Shown piece after piece: positions 9,547-18,510 of a stretch of DNA of 64,000 nt (the stretch's first letter is position 1; each line of letters opens with the position of its first letter). The position numbers and the translations under genes are program-made. Under the pieces are notes generated by a model. That model ran no database searches, had not been told where the DNA came from, and saw only the letters and a program-made list of their open reading frames with translations. The DNA is from Catenovulum sp052056295 (GTDB taxonomy: Bacteria > Pseudomonadota > Gammaproteobacteria > Enterobacterales > Alteromonadaceae), in the NCBI RefSeq assembly GCF_052056295.1, contig NZ_CP182493.1, forward strand, positions 2,976,001 to 3,040,000. The letters are read 5' to 3'.

Positions 9547-11634
9547 ATGACTGATTTATCCAAATATAGAAATATTGGTATTTTTGCTCACGTAGACGCG
9601 GGTAAAACTACTTCAACTGAACGTATTCTTAAACTTACCGGTAAAATTCATAAAACTGGTGAGGTACATGACGGTGAATCTACTACCGACTTCATGGAAC
9701 AAGAAGCTGAGCGTGGTATCACAATTCAATCAGCAGCAACAACTTGTTTCTGGAAAGACCACCGCTTAAACATCATAGATACCCCTGGACACGTTGACTT
9801 CACAGTTGAAGTATACCGTTCATTAAAAGTTCTTGATGGTGGTGTTGGTGTATTCTGTGGTTCTGGTGGTGTTGAGCCACAATCAGAAACTAACTGGCGC
9901 TACGCGAATGACGCAGAAGTATCTCGTTTGATCTTCGTAAACAAATTAGACCGTATGGGTGCTGATTTCTACCGCGTTGTTAACCAAGTTAAAAACGTTC
10001 TTGCAGCTAACCCATTAGTTATGACTTTACCAATTGGTATTGAAGATGACTTTAAAGGTGTTGTAGACGTATTAAGCCAAAAAGCTTACATCTGGGATGA
10101 TTCAGGTTTACCTGAAAACTACGAAGTTGTAGACATTCCTGAAGATATGGTTGAAAAAGCAGCTGAATATCGTGAAATGTTGATCGAAACTGCTGTTGAG
10201 CAAGACGACGACTTAATGATGGCTTATATGGATGGTGAAGAACCAACTGTTGAGCAAATCAAAGAGTGTATCAAAAAAGGTACTCACAACTTATCTTTCT
10301 TCCCAACTTTCTGTGGTTCTGCATTTAAAAACAAAGGTATTCAACTAGTATTGGATGCAGTTGTTGATTATTTACCTTCTCCAACTGAAGTTGAGCCACA
10401 AGACTTAACTGACGAAGAAACTGGTGAGCCTACTGGTGAAAAAGCATTAGTATCTGTTGATGAGCCTTTCCGCGCATTAGCATTTAAAATTATGGATGAC
10501 AGATTTGGTGCATTAACTTTCGTACGTATTTACTCTGGTAAATTAAACAAAGGTGACACCATTCTTAACTCTGCTACAGGTAAAACTGAGCGTGTTGGCC
10601 GTATGGTTGAAATGCATGCGAATGACCGTACTGAGTTAACTTCAGCACAAGCTGGTGACATCATAGCTGTTGTTGGTATGAAGAACGTACAAACTGGTCA
10701 TACTTTATGTGATCCAAAAAATCCTTGTACATTAGAGCCAATGATTTTCCCTGAGCCGGTAATTTCTATCGCTGTTGCACCTAAAGATAAAGGTTCAACT
10801 GAGAAAATGGGTATCGCTATCGGTAAATTGGTTGCTGAAGATCCATCTTTCCAAGTTGAAACTGACGAAGATTCAGGTGAAACCATACTTAAAGGTATGG
10901 GTGAACTTCACTTAGACATCAAAGTTGACATCTTGAAGCGTACTTACGGTGTTGAATTAAACGTAGGTCAACCTCAAGTTGCTTACCGTGAAACTATTAC
11001 TCAAGCAATTGAAGATAGCTACACGCATAAGAAACAATCTGGTGGTTCTGGTCAGTTCGGTAAAATTGATTACCGCATCCGTCCTGGTGAGCCAAACTCA
11101 GGTTTCTCATTTAAGTCTGTTGTTGTCGGTGGTAACGTTCCTAAAGAATTCTTCCCAGCAATCGAGAAAGGCTTTAAAGAGATGATGAATCACGGTGTTT
11201 TAGCTGGATTTCCAACTCTTGACGTTGAAGTTGAGTTATATGATGGTGCATACCACGCAGTTGACTCATCAGCGATCGCGTTTGAAATCGCTGCTAAAGG
11301 CGCTTTCCGTCAATCTATGAAGAAAGCTGGTCCTCAATTACTTGAGCCTGTCATGAAAGTTGACGTATTTACCCCAGAAGATCATGTTGGTGACGTAATC
11401 GGTGATATCAACCGTCGTCGTGGTATGATCAAAGACCAAGAAGCTGGTGCTACTGGTGTACGTGTTAAAGCTGACGTACCATTATCAGAAATGTTTGGTT
11501 ACATAGGTCACTTACGTACTATGACATCTGGTCGTGGTCAATTCTCTATGGAATTCTCACACTACGCAGCGTGTCCACAAAACGTAGCTGACGCTGTAAT
11601 TGCAGCAGAAAAAGAGAAAAAAGACGCTAAATAA
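9547..11634 (+). CDS. fusA: Elongation factor G (copy outside the str operon)
   Basis: A 695-residue translational GTPase that moves tRNA and mRNA through the ribosome or helps recycle it. G motifs: AHVDAGKTT (G1), RGITIQSAAT (G2), DTPGHVD (G3), NKLDRMGA (G4), then domains II-V to the end. It is not flanked by rpsL, rpsG or tuf, and its N terminus differs from the usual proteobacterial str-operon EF-G, so it is probably the second EF-G (FusA2-like) seen in many marine gammaproteobacteria. That assignment is inference; the family call is secure. It is monocistronic with a strong terminator. Confidence 0.95.
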   Translation: MTDLSKYRNIGIFAHVDAGKTTSTERILKLTGKIHKTGEVHDGESTTDFMEQEAERGITIQSAATTCFWKDHRLNIIDTPGHVDFTVEVYRSLKVLDGGVGVFCGSGGVEPQSETNWRYANDAEVSRLIFVNKLDRMGADFYRVVNQVKNVLAANPLVMTLPIGIEDDFKGVVDVLSQKAYIWDDSGLPENYEVVDIPEDMVEKAAEYREMLIETAVEQDDDLMMAYMDGEEPTVEQIKECIKKGTHNLSFFPTFCGSAFKNKGIQLVLDAVVDYLPSPTEVEPQDLTDEETGEPTGEKALVSVDEPFRALAFKIMDDRFGALTFVRIYSGKLNKGDTILNSATGKTERVGRMVEMHANDRTELTSAQAGDIIAVVGMKNVQTGHTLCDPKNPCTLEPMIFPEPVISIAVAPKDKGSTEKMGIAIGKLVAEDPSFQVETDEDSGETILKGMGELHLDIKVDILKRTYGVELNVGQPQVAYRETITQAIEDSYTHKKQSGGSGQFGKIDYRIRPGEPNSGFSFKSVVVGGNVPKEFFPAIEKGFKEMMNHGVLAGFPTLDVEVELYDGAYHAVDSSAIAFEIAAKGAFRQSMKKAGPQLLEPVMKVDVFTPEDHVGDVIGDINRRRGMIKDQEAGATGVRVKADVPLSEMFGYIGHLRTMTSGRGQFSMEFSHYAACPQNVADAVIAAEKEKKDAK

Positions 11635-11656
11635 TCTATTAGCTGATTAACTCTTT

Positions 11657-11688
11657 AAAAGCCTCACTCGAAATAGTGGGGCTTTTTT
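11657..11688 (+). terminator. Rho-independent terminator of fusA
   Basis: AAAAGCC-CACT pairs with AGTG-GGCTTTTTT, a G/C-rich stem followed by six T, 22 bases after the fusA stop. Confidence 0.9.
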
Positions 11689-11975
11689 GTGTTTGTTGCT
11701 TATTTAAGCAACATAATAGTTATCTCTTTTCAACATTTATATCACAACATAATCAGCATCTATATTGCCCTCAATACTAAGGTTACACCTAGCGATACTA
11801 ATATCTATCGGCTGTTTCGGCGATAACGGCTTGGCTAATTTCATTAAACCGAAACTTAATCAATAGATTATTGAGGAGAGTGGCTTACAAAACGCTTTTT
11901 ACCTATTATTGAAATCTGGTATCTTAATGTTTTTGGTATACTTACATCACTGTAATAATCAATGGATTTAACTAC
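11689..11975 (+). promoter_or_regulatory. Long leader/promoter region of the mnh operon
   Basis: A stretch of 287 bases without a gene between the fusA terminator and mnhA. The segment 11815-11900 is richer in G/C and holds short inverted pieces (for example CGGCTGTTTCGGCGATAACGGC and an AATCAATAGATTATTGAGG stretch) that could fold. I could not match it to a known riboswitch. The mnhA ribosome site is poor (GGA nine bases upstream). Confidence 0.35.
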
Positions 11976-14786
11976 ATGGCTTTGTTCTGGGTTCCACTAA
12001 TAACTACAATTGGCAGTTTGATCTCTTCACGTACGGCTAAGCTAAGTCGTAATGAAACTGCTACAGTTGCCCTAATAGCGCCACTTATTGCGCTGGTTGT
12101 TTGTCTCTACCATTCTGTGGCGGTATTTAACGGCGAAACTCTTTATGAGCATATCCAATGGTTGGATGTGCTTGGTATTCACCTAAGCTTTCGGTTAGAC
12201 GGCTTGTCCCTGCTATTTGCGCTGCTCATTTTAGGTATAGGCTGCTTAGTTATTTTTTATGCACGGTATTATTTAAGTGCTAAAGACTCACTGCCCAAAC
12301 TATACGCTTATCTACTGTTGTTTATGACAGCTATGTTAGGCATAGTCATGTCTAATAATATGATCCAGCTGTGGTTCTTCTGGGAGCTAACCAGTATAAG
12401 TTCGTTTTTACTTATTAGTTATTGGTCGGATAAAACTGAAGCGCGTAAGGGCGCTTTAATGGCGCTAACAATTACAGGTGCCGGTGGTTTAGCCTTACTG
12501 GCGGGTTTGTTAATTCTCGGCAATATAGTTGGCAGCTACCAACTTGATCACGTTCTTGCTAGTGGTGAACTGATTAAACAAAGTCAGTGGTATGAGTTGA
12601 CGCTGGTTTTAATTTTATTAGGTGCATTTACTAAATCTGCACAGTTTCCATTTCACTTTTGGTTGCCACATGCCATGGCTGCGCCGACCCCTGTTAGCGC
12701 ATATCTGCACTCTGCAACCATGGTAAAAGCAGGCATATTTTTAATGGCGCGTTTCTACCCTGCATTAGCCGGTACTGAAATATGGTTTATTATTGTCAGC
12801 TTAACAGGTTTAACGACTTTGTTATTGGGTGCATATGTCGCGCTGTTTAAACATGATTTAAAAGGTTTATTGGCCTATTCAACCATCAGTCATTTAGGTT
12901 TGATCACCTTATTGCTGGGTTTAGATACAGAGCTTGCGACTGTCGCTGCTATTTTCCACATTATTAACCACGCAACTTTTAAAGCCTCGTTATTTATGGC
13001 GACAGGTATTATTGACCACGAGACAGGAACTAGGGATATGCGCAAGCTTAACGGTATGTGGAAATTTATGCCGTTTACCGCCACCTTAGCTATGGTTTCT
13101 GCAGCTGCTATGGCAGGTGTACCTTTGCTCAATGGCTTTTTATCCAAAGAGATGTTTTTTGCTGAAACCCTGCATGCTCAATTGTTGGGGTCTATGTCTT
13201 GGTTAATCCCAGTTTTAGCCACACTGGCGGGGGCATTTTCTGTTGCTTATTCTGCCCGTTTTATTCACGACGTCTTTTTTAACGGCGAACCAATTGATTT
13301 ACCGAAACAACCGCATGAAGCGCCGCGTTATATGCGCGTACCGATTGAAGTACTAGTTGCAATTTGTTTATTGGTTGGCATGTTTCCGAACTTGATAGTG
13401 GATGAAATCTTAGATGCAGCTTCAAGTGCTGTGTTAACCACAAGTACACCTGTATTTGAAATTGCGCTGTGGCATGGTTTTAATTTGCCATTATTAATGA
13501 GCGCAGTTGCTGTGGCGGGCGGTATTTTAATTTATACGCTTAGAAAACACTTGTTCCAGTTTCAAGCCACGTTACCTTCTTTAGAAGGGCGTTATATATT
13601 TGAGCAAGGTCTTGAATATATCTTAGCTTGGTGCCAAAAACGTATTAGCCAGTTTGAAACTGGCTCATTACAGCGCTATACCATTATATTGATTGCAGTT
13701 GTGTTATTTTTTGCTGGCGCACCATTATTTGATATGCAGAGGTTGGTTGGTGAAAGTGAACCTCATTCAATTGATATGTTTAATGCAGTAGGAACCGGAT
13801 TATTAATTGCAGGTGCGCTTGCTACTGTTATTTGGCATCGCCATCGTATGATCTCGCTGATTATGATTTCTGTTGTTGGCCTTATGGTGTCGGTGGCGTT
13901 TACCCGCTTCTCCGCTCCGGATTTAGCTCTTACACAGCTTAGTGTGGAAGTAGTTACTGTGGTATTATTGATGCTTGCGCTCTTCTTCTTACCGCAAAAA
14001 ACGCCTAAAGAATCTAGTTCAATCCGAGTATTGCGAGATTTACTTATCGCCACAGGTTGTGGTGTTGTGGTTGGCAGTATTTGTTATGCGTTAGTTACCC
14101 GGCCACTTGATTCTATCTCGCAATTTTTCATTGCCAATGCAAAAACTGGTGGCGGTGGTACCAATGTGGTTAATGTTATTTTGGTCGACTTCAGGGGTTT
14201 TGATACCCTAGGTGAAATTACCGTATTAGGCATAGCGGCACTTGGTATTTACAAATTACTCAATAATTTACCTTTATTTATGCCATCAACTGACAGTGAA
14301 GGGCGTAAATGGGCTTTAGAGAAGTATCCTTTGTTGCTTGCGACTATATCGCAAACCTTGTTGCCTTTAGCCTTGTTGGTTTCGGCATTCATATTCATTC
14401 GAGGCCACAATTTACCGGGCGGTGGTTTTATTGCCGGTTTAGTGACAGCGACAGCGATTATTTTGCAGTATATTGCGCACGGTTCTAATTGGGTTAATGA
14501 GCGATTATTCTTTAACTACCGTAAAATTATCGCGACTGGAGTTTTGATTGCCTTTGTTTGTGGTGCGGGTAGCCTGATGTTTGATAAGCCATTTTTAACC
14601 AGTTGGTTTGATTATTTTGATATTCCGTTAGTTGGAAAAACTGAGCTTGCCAGTGCTATGGTGTTTGATCTGGGTGTATACATTACTGTTGTTGGTGCAA
14701 CTATGATGATTTTGGCTAGTTTAGGCAAACTGACAGCCCATGATGAAGTAAAAACCAATACTAAAACAATAGGAGCCAATAAATAA
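11976..14786 (+). CDS. mnhA: Mrp Na+/H+ antiporter subunit A fused to subunit B
   Basis: A 936-residue polytopic inner-membrane protein. The first ~480 residues are the NuoL/MrpA-type proton channel (KSAQFPFHFWLPHAMAAPTPVSAYLHSATMVKAG, in pieces SAQFPFHFWLPHAM and PTPVSAYLHS). The C-terminal ~150 residues (TLLPLALLVSAFIF, GGGFIAGLVTATA) correspond to the separate MrpB subunit of Bacillus-type systems. The A-B fusion is the group-2 Mrp arrangement. The complex exports Na+ for protons. The stop overlaps the start of mnhC (TAATG). Confidence 0.93.
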   Translation: MALFWVPLITTIGSLISSRTAKLSRNETATVALIAPLIALVVCLYHSVAVFNGETLYEHIQWLDVLGIHLSFRLDGLSLLFALLILGIGCLVIFYARYYLSAKDSLPKLYAYLLLFMTAMLGIVMSNNMIQLWFFWELTSISSFLLISYWSDKTEARKGALMALTITGAGGLALLAGLLILGNIVGSYQLDHVLASGELIKQSQWYELTLVLILLGAFTKSAQFPFHFWLPHAMAAPTPVSAYLHSATMVKAGIFLMARFYPALAGTEIWFIIVSLTGLTTLLLGAYVALFKHDLKGLLAYSTISHLGLITLLLGLDTELATVAAIFHIINHATFKASLFMATGIIDHETGTRDMRKLNGMWKFMPFTATLAMVSAAAMAGVPLLNGFLSKEMFFAETLHAQLLGSMSWLIPVLATLAGAFSVAYSARFIHDVFFNGEPIDLPKQPHEAPRYMRVPIEVLVAICLLVGMFPNLIVDEILDAASSAVLTTSTPVFEIALWHGFNLPLLMSAVAVAGGILIYTLRKHLFQFQATLPSLEGRYIFEQGLEYILAWCQKRISQFETGSLQRYTIILIAVVLFFAGAPLFDMQRLVGESEPHSIDMFNAVGTGLLIAGALATVIWHRHRMISLIMISVVGLMVSVAFTRFSAPDLALTQLSVEVVTVVLLMLALFFLPQKTPKESSSIRVLRDLLIATGCGVVVGSICYALVTRPLDSISQFFIANAKTGGGGTNVVNVILVDFRGFDTLGEITVLGIAALGIYKLLNNLPLFMPSTDSEGRKWALEKYPLLLATISQTLLPLALLVSAFIFIRGHNLPGGGFIAGLVTATAIILQYIAHGSNWVNERLFFNYRKIIATGVLIAFVCGAGSLMFDKPFLTSWFDYFDIPLVGKTELASAMVFDLGVYITVVGATMMILASLGKLTAHDEVKTNTKTIGANK

Positions 14787-15130
14787 TGGAGTTGTTATAT
14801 TCGGTTTGTGTCGGCGTGTTGGTGAGCTGTGGGGTTTTTCTAATTCTTCGTGCTCGTAGTTTTCCAATTGTTTTAGGTTTGACCATGTTGTCTTATGCGG
14901 TGAATTTATTTTTATTTGCATCAGGCCGCTTAACCATTAACAAAGCGGCAATTTTAAGTGCAAATGAACAGTATGCTGATCCACTACCACAAGCTCTGGT
15001 TTTAACCGCAATCGTTATCGGTTTTGCTATGACGGCTTTTTCGGTGATTTTAGCAATTAGAGCACGTGCCGATTTAGGTAATGATTATGTGAATCAGCAA
15101 ACGAATAATAAAATTGGAGTTAAAAAATAG
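14786..15130 (+). CDS. mnhC: Mrp antiporter subunit C
   Basis: A 114-residue NuoK-like subunit with three membrane helices (residues ~4-22, 28-47, 71-94). Typical pieces are VLGLTMLSYAVNLFLFASG and DPLPQALVLTAIVIGFA, the latter carrying the conserved DPLPQALVLTAIVI segment. Its ATG overlaps the mnhA stop, so the two are translationally coupled. It is part of the membrane antiporter complex. Confidence 0.93.
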   Translation: MELLYSVCVGVLVSCGVFLILRARSFPIVLGLTMLSYAVNLFLFASGRLTINKAAILSANEQYADPLPQALVLTAIVIGFAMTAFSVILAIRARADLGNDYVNQQTNNKIGVKK

Positions 15131-15132
15131 TC

Positions 15133-16641
15133 ATGCAGCATATTGTCGCTTTTCCAATTTTATTTCCGCTATTTAGTGCGCTGCTGTTGCTTTTACCACC
15201 TTGTGGTAAAAACCTCAAAGTAAGAAGAATTGCATCTATTAGTTTCTCAATCATAGCACTAACAATTAATCTTTGTTTGTTAAGAAAAATCTTAGAACTT
15301 GGTACTTTGAGTTATGCGATAGGTAATTGGCAAGCACCCTTCGGTATTGTGCTACACGCTGATTTATTTGCTGTGGCACTAACCAGTTTAGCGTCGTTTT
15401 TAACCTTGTGCTGTGTGTTATTTAGCTGTGCTGGTGATGATGCCCGTGGGAGCTTTTTCCATCCTTTAGTGCAGTTTTTATTGATGGGGGTTAGTGGGGC
15501 ATTTTTAACCGGTGACTTGTTCAACCTCTTTGTCTTTTTTGAGGTGCTTCTTATTGCATCTTACTCTTTGTTGATGCATGCCGCGGATAAACACAATACG
15601 CGTGGTGCTTTGCATTATGTCATTCTTAATTTAGTCGGCTCAGCGGTATTTCTGATTGCGCTAGGAACAATTTATGGTGTTGTTGGTAGTCTAAATATTC
15701 AAGATGTGGCTGTGCGAATTACACAGTTAACTGGTGATGATGTCTATCTTGCTATGATAGGCGGTTCACTATTGTTAATTGTATTTGCATTAAAAGCTGC
15801 GCTACTGCCTTTACATATGTGGTTGCCGGGCACTTACTCAAATGCAATGCCAGTTGTCGCCGCGTTATTTGCCATTATGACTAAAGTTGGGATTTATTCG
15901 ATTATTCGAGTTTACAACTCTATTTTTAGTCAAGGTAGTGGCCCGCTCGGTGCCATGGGGCAAGATATATTATGGTATGCGGCGCTAGCAACTATTGTGG
16001 TTGGTACTATTGGTGTGCTCGCTAGTAAAGACATGAGTAAATTAGTGGCTAATTTAATTGTGGTTTCAGCCGGTACCTTGGTTGCGTTAGCCAGTATGCA
16101 GCAAATGCAAGCAACGGCCGCTGCAATCTATTATTTAATCCACTCAACTTTGGTTTGTGCCGCACTGTTTTTATGTGTTGATTTAATTGCTAGTCAGCGT
16201 GGAAAAGTGGCAGACAGGATCACCACTGGTCGACCGGTTAAACAAGGTTTATTAATCGGAGTTGTGTTTTTTGTCGCAGCTTTGGCTGTTGTTGGTATGC
16301 CGCCACTTTCTGGTTTTATCGGCAAAATCTGGCTGTTAAAAGCGACTTATCAACACGGTGAGTATGCTTTATTCTGGCCGATTTATCTTGTGTCTAGTTT
16401 GTTGGTATTGGTTGGTATTACCCGAGCTGGCAGTATAGTGTTCTGGCAAAATACCCCAACTGATGTGGATAAAATGGATACTAAACCTGCACATAAAGCA
16501 CAAATTTACGCTGTTTATGTTTTAGTGAGTGCATCACCGCTTATGGTTGTTTTTGCTAAGCCGCTTAGCGATTTTTGTCTGCAGGCTGCCATGCAGATAC
16601 ATCAAGTGACTGCAATTGCGCCACTTGCAGGAGGGCACTAA
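15133..16641 (+). CDS. mnhD: Mrp antiporter subunit D
   Basis: A 502-residue NuoN/NuoM-type membrane subunit with about 14 helices. The ion-path motifs are present: FFEVLLIASYSLL with its conserved Glu, and ALKAALLPLHMWLPGTYSNAMPVVAALFA in pieces (LKAALLPLHMWLP, with the conserved Lys). It starts two bases after the mnhC stop and overlaps mnhE by one base, within a tightly coupled operon. It works with subunit A to couple proton and sodium movement. Confidence 0.93.
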   Translation: MQHIVAFPILFPLFSALLLLLPPCGKNLKVRRIASISFSIIALTINLCLLRKILELGTLSYAIGNWQAPFGIVLHADLFAVALTSLASFLTLCCVLFSCAGDDARGSFFHPLVQFLLMGVSGAFLTGDLFNLFVFFEVLLIASYSLLMHAADKHNTRGALHYVILNLVGSAVFLIALGTIYGVVGSLNIQDVAVRITQLTGDDVYLAMIGGSLLLIVFALKAALLPLHMWLPGTYSNAMPVVAALFAIMTKVGIYSIIRVYNSIFSQGSGPLGAMGQDILWYAALATIVVGTIGVLASKDMSKLVANLIVVSAGTLVALASMQQMQATAAAIYYLIHSTLVCAALFLCVDLIASQRGKVADRITTGRPVKQGLLIGVVFFVAALAVVGMPPLSGFIGKIWLLKATYQHGEYALFWPIYLVSSLLVLVGITRAGSIVFWQNTPTDVDKMDTKPAHKAQIYAVYVLVSASPLMVVFAKPLSDFCLQAAMQIHQVTAIAPLAGGH

Positions 16642-17162
16642 TGAATCGTTATTTCCCAGCGCCAGCCACCAGTATTTTGTTATTGGTTGTTTGGTTATTA
16701 TTAAATAACAGTATTTCTTTTGGTCAAATTTTATTGGGCGCCTTGTTGGCGATTGTCATTCCTATGGCAACTCAGCCGTTTACCGACGAGCACCCAAGAG
16801 TTAAACGGCCAATGTTGGCGATTAAACAATTATTAATTGTTTTGTTTGATATTATTACCGCCAATATTCAGGTGGCAATTTTAATTATTGGCCCGAATAA
16901 AAAGCTTCGTCCTGCGTTTGTTAAAGTGCCACTTGATATGACAGATGCACTGCCTATCACTTTGCTTGCAAGTACAGTATCGTTAACCCCAGGAACTGTC
17001 AGCGCTGAGGTTTATCCTATTAGCGAAGAGCATGACGACTGGGATAATAAAGAGCAAAAATATTTGTTGATCCACGTATTAGATTTAAACGATGAGAGCA
17101 AACTCATAGAGCAAATTAAAAGCCGTTATGAAGCGCCACTGAAGGAGATTTTCCAATGTTAG
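16641..17162 (+). CDS. mnhE: Mrp antiporter subunit E
   Basis: A 173-residue subunit: two N-terminal membrane helices and a soluble C-terminal half containing LLASTVSLTPGTVSAEV, the hallmark of MnhE. The start at ATG 16641 is preceded by AGGAGGG and overlaps the mnhD stop; the frame is open further upstream, but only inside mnhD. It is needed for assembly or activity of the Mrp complex. Confidence 0.92.
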   Translation: MNRYFPAPATSILLLVVWLLLNNSISFGQILLGALLAIVIPMATQPFTDEHPRVKRPMLAIKQLLIVLFDIITANIQVAILIIGPNKKLRPAFVKVPLDMTDALPITLLASTVSLTPGTVSAEVYPISEEHDDWDNKEQKYLLIHVLDLNDESKLIEQIKSRYEAPLKEIFQC

Positions 17163-17425
17163 GTAGTGTGATTATTTTGGTGTTTGCTATGCTAGGTTTG
17201 GCATTGTTATTAAATATTTGGCGGCTATTTAAAGGGCCATCAGTGCCTGATCGTATTTTAGCGCTGGATACTATGTATATTAACAGCATAGCTGTTATTG
17301 TGTTGTATGGCCTGCACAATGGTACCGGCTTGTATTTTGAAGCCGCCTTGCTTATTGCTATGTTAGGTTTTGTGAGCACAGTGGCTTTGTGTAAATATTT
17401 ATTAAGAGGCGATTTGATCGAATAA
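17156..17425 (+). CDS. mnhF: Mrp antiporter subunit F
   Basis: An 89-residue protein of three membrane helices with the family segment FKGPSVPDRILALDTMYINSI (FKGPSVPDRILALD). It overlaps mnhE by seven bases and mnhG by one. A small structural subunit of the Na+/H+ antiporter. Confidence 0.92.
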   Translation: MLGSVIILVFAMLGLALLLNIWRLFKGPSVPDRILALDTMYINSIAVIVLYGLHNGTGLYFEAALLIAMLGFVSTVALCKYLLRGDLIE

Positions 17426-17760
17426 TGATGATTTACGAATGGATAGTCTCAATTTTATTATTGTTGGGCGGCACTCTGATACTTATTGGTTCAGTTGGTT
17501 TGGTAAAAATGCCTGACTTTTTTATGCGCCTGCATGGGCCAACTAAAGCGACCACACTAGGCATGGCTTGTTTGTTGATTGGGGCTATGATTTATTTCTC
17601 CGCGACCCATACAGATTATAGTTTTAAAGAAATCCTGATCTCAATTTTTCTGTTGATAACTGCACCTATTAGTGGATATATACTGATCAAATCAGCTATC
17701 CACCATCAGCTAAAGGCGAGACAAGATACCCAAGGTATGGATAAAATCGAACGAGATTAA
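17425..17760 (+). CDS. mnhG: Mrp antiporter subunit G
   Basis: A 111-residue protein with three membrane helices. Family motifs: GSVGLVKMPDFFMRLHGPTK and LITAPISGYILIKSA, with the conserved MPDFFMRLH(G/A)PTKA-type segment. It is the last gene of the operon and ends nine bases from the convergent VOC gene; no hairpin terminator is evident in that gap. Confidence 0.92.
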   Translation: MMIYEWIVSILLLLGGTLILIGSVGLVKMPDFFMRLHGPTKATTLGMACLLIGAMIYFSATHTDYSFKEILISIFLLITAPISGYILIKSAIHHQLKARQDTQGMDKIERD

Positions 17761-17769
17761 TCTCTCAGA

Positions 17770-18159
17770 TTAATTTTGATATAACTCTAACGGCAAGCCA
17801 TCAGGATCTTGAAAGAATGTAAATGCCTTGCCAGTTAGCTCATCTATTCGAACATCTTCCACTGCTATACCTTGTTGCTCCAACCATGACTTAGCTGCAG
17901 CGACATCATCTACTTTAAAAGCTAAATGACGCAAGCCTTGTGCTTCTGGACGAGAAGGGCGCTCTGGTGGATTAGGGAAAGAAAACAGTTCTATTTGACA
18001 GTGGTTGTCTACCGCTAAATCTAATTTGTATGAATCGCGTTCTGCTCTGTATGTTTCTGCGATGACATCAAAACCTAAAATTTGTGTATAAAAGGCTTTC
18101 GATTCTTGATAGTCAGAGCAAATAATCGCGATATGGTGAATTTGTTTTATATTAAGCAT
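17770..18159 (-). CDS. VOC-family metalloprotein (GloA2/YaeR type)
   Basis: A 129-residue two-repeat vicinal-oxygen-chelate protein. Metal-binding candidates are His8 (IKQIHHIAI), a Glu in QIELFSF, His in LRHLAFKV and Glu in LPLELYQN. Its length and motifs fit the YaeR/GloA2 group, which resembles glyoxalase I but whose substrate is not established. It overlaps the upstream Cys-cluster gene by eight bases, so the two form a small operon. Confidence 0.8.
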   Translation of the reverse strand: MLNIKQIHHIAIICSDYQESKAFYTQILGFDVIAETYRAERDSYKLDLAVDNHCQIELFSFPNPPERPSRPEAQGLRHLAFKVDDVAAAKSWLEQQGIAVEDVRIDELTGKAFTFFQDPDGLPLELYQN

Positions 18160-18406
18160 TAGTGAAACCCTCTAACTCGCTGATGATTTTCAGCGCTTGC
18201 TGCGCATTTGTGCCACAAATCTGTCGATCAGCTTTAAATTGTAGGCAGACTTTAGGCCTTTCAGGTAGGCCAAAAATTTTGCACAAATTATTTTCATCAA
18301 GTTGTATGCAGCGTACACCAGCTGGTTTGCCATTTGGCATGCCTGGAATTGGGCTAGAGATTGATGGGGCGATACAACAAGCGCCACAACCTGGATTACA
18401 TTGCAT
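18152..18406 (-). CDS. YkgJ-type cysteine-cluster protein
   Basis: An 84-residue protein starting MQCNPGCGACCIAP, with further cysteines in RCIQLDENNLCKIFG, KVCLQF and QICG. This CxxxCxxCC pattern is the YkgJ (UPF0153) metal-binding signature; it probably holds zinc or iron. It is shorter than many family members but complete. It is co-transcribed with the VOC gene; function is unknown. Confidence 0.8.
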   Translation of the reverse strand: MQCNPGCGACCIAPSISSPIPGMPNGKPAGVRCIQLDENNLCKIFGLPERPKVCLQFKADRQICGTNAQQALKIISELEGFTNA

Positions 18407-18435
18407 TAAATTAGCCTTTGATAAAATTTACTATC

Positions 18436-18470
18436 GCCAAAAACAACAATAGCCGGAAAACCGGCTATTG
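18436..18470 (-). terminator. Rho-independent terminator of rpoH
   Basis: A perfect 10-bp stem (CAATAGCCGG / CCGGCTATTG) with a four-base loop, followed on the minus strand by TTGTTTTTGG. It lies about 40 bases past the rpoH stop. Confidence 0.88.
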
Positions 18471-18510
18471 AAACACATATGTTTATGCTGAATTATAAAA
18501 TTACTTGAAC

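Noticed and set aside
11815..11900. Known sodium riboswitch before mnhA
   Set aside because: I could not recover the conserved core of any class I know; reported only as an unassigned foldable leader.
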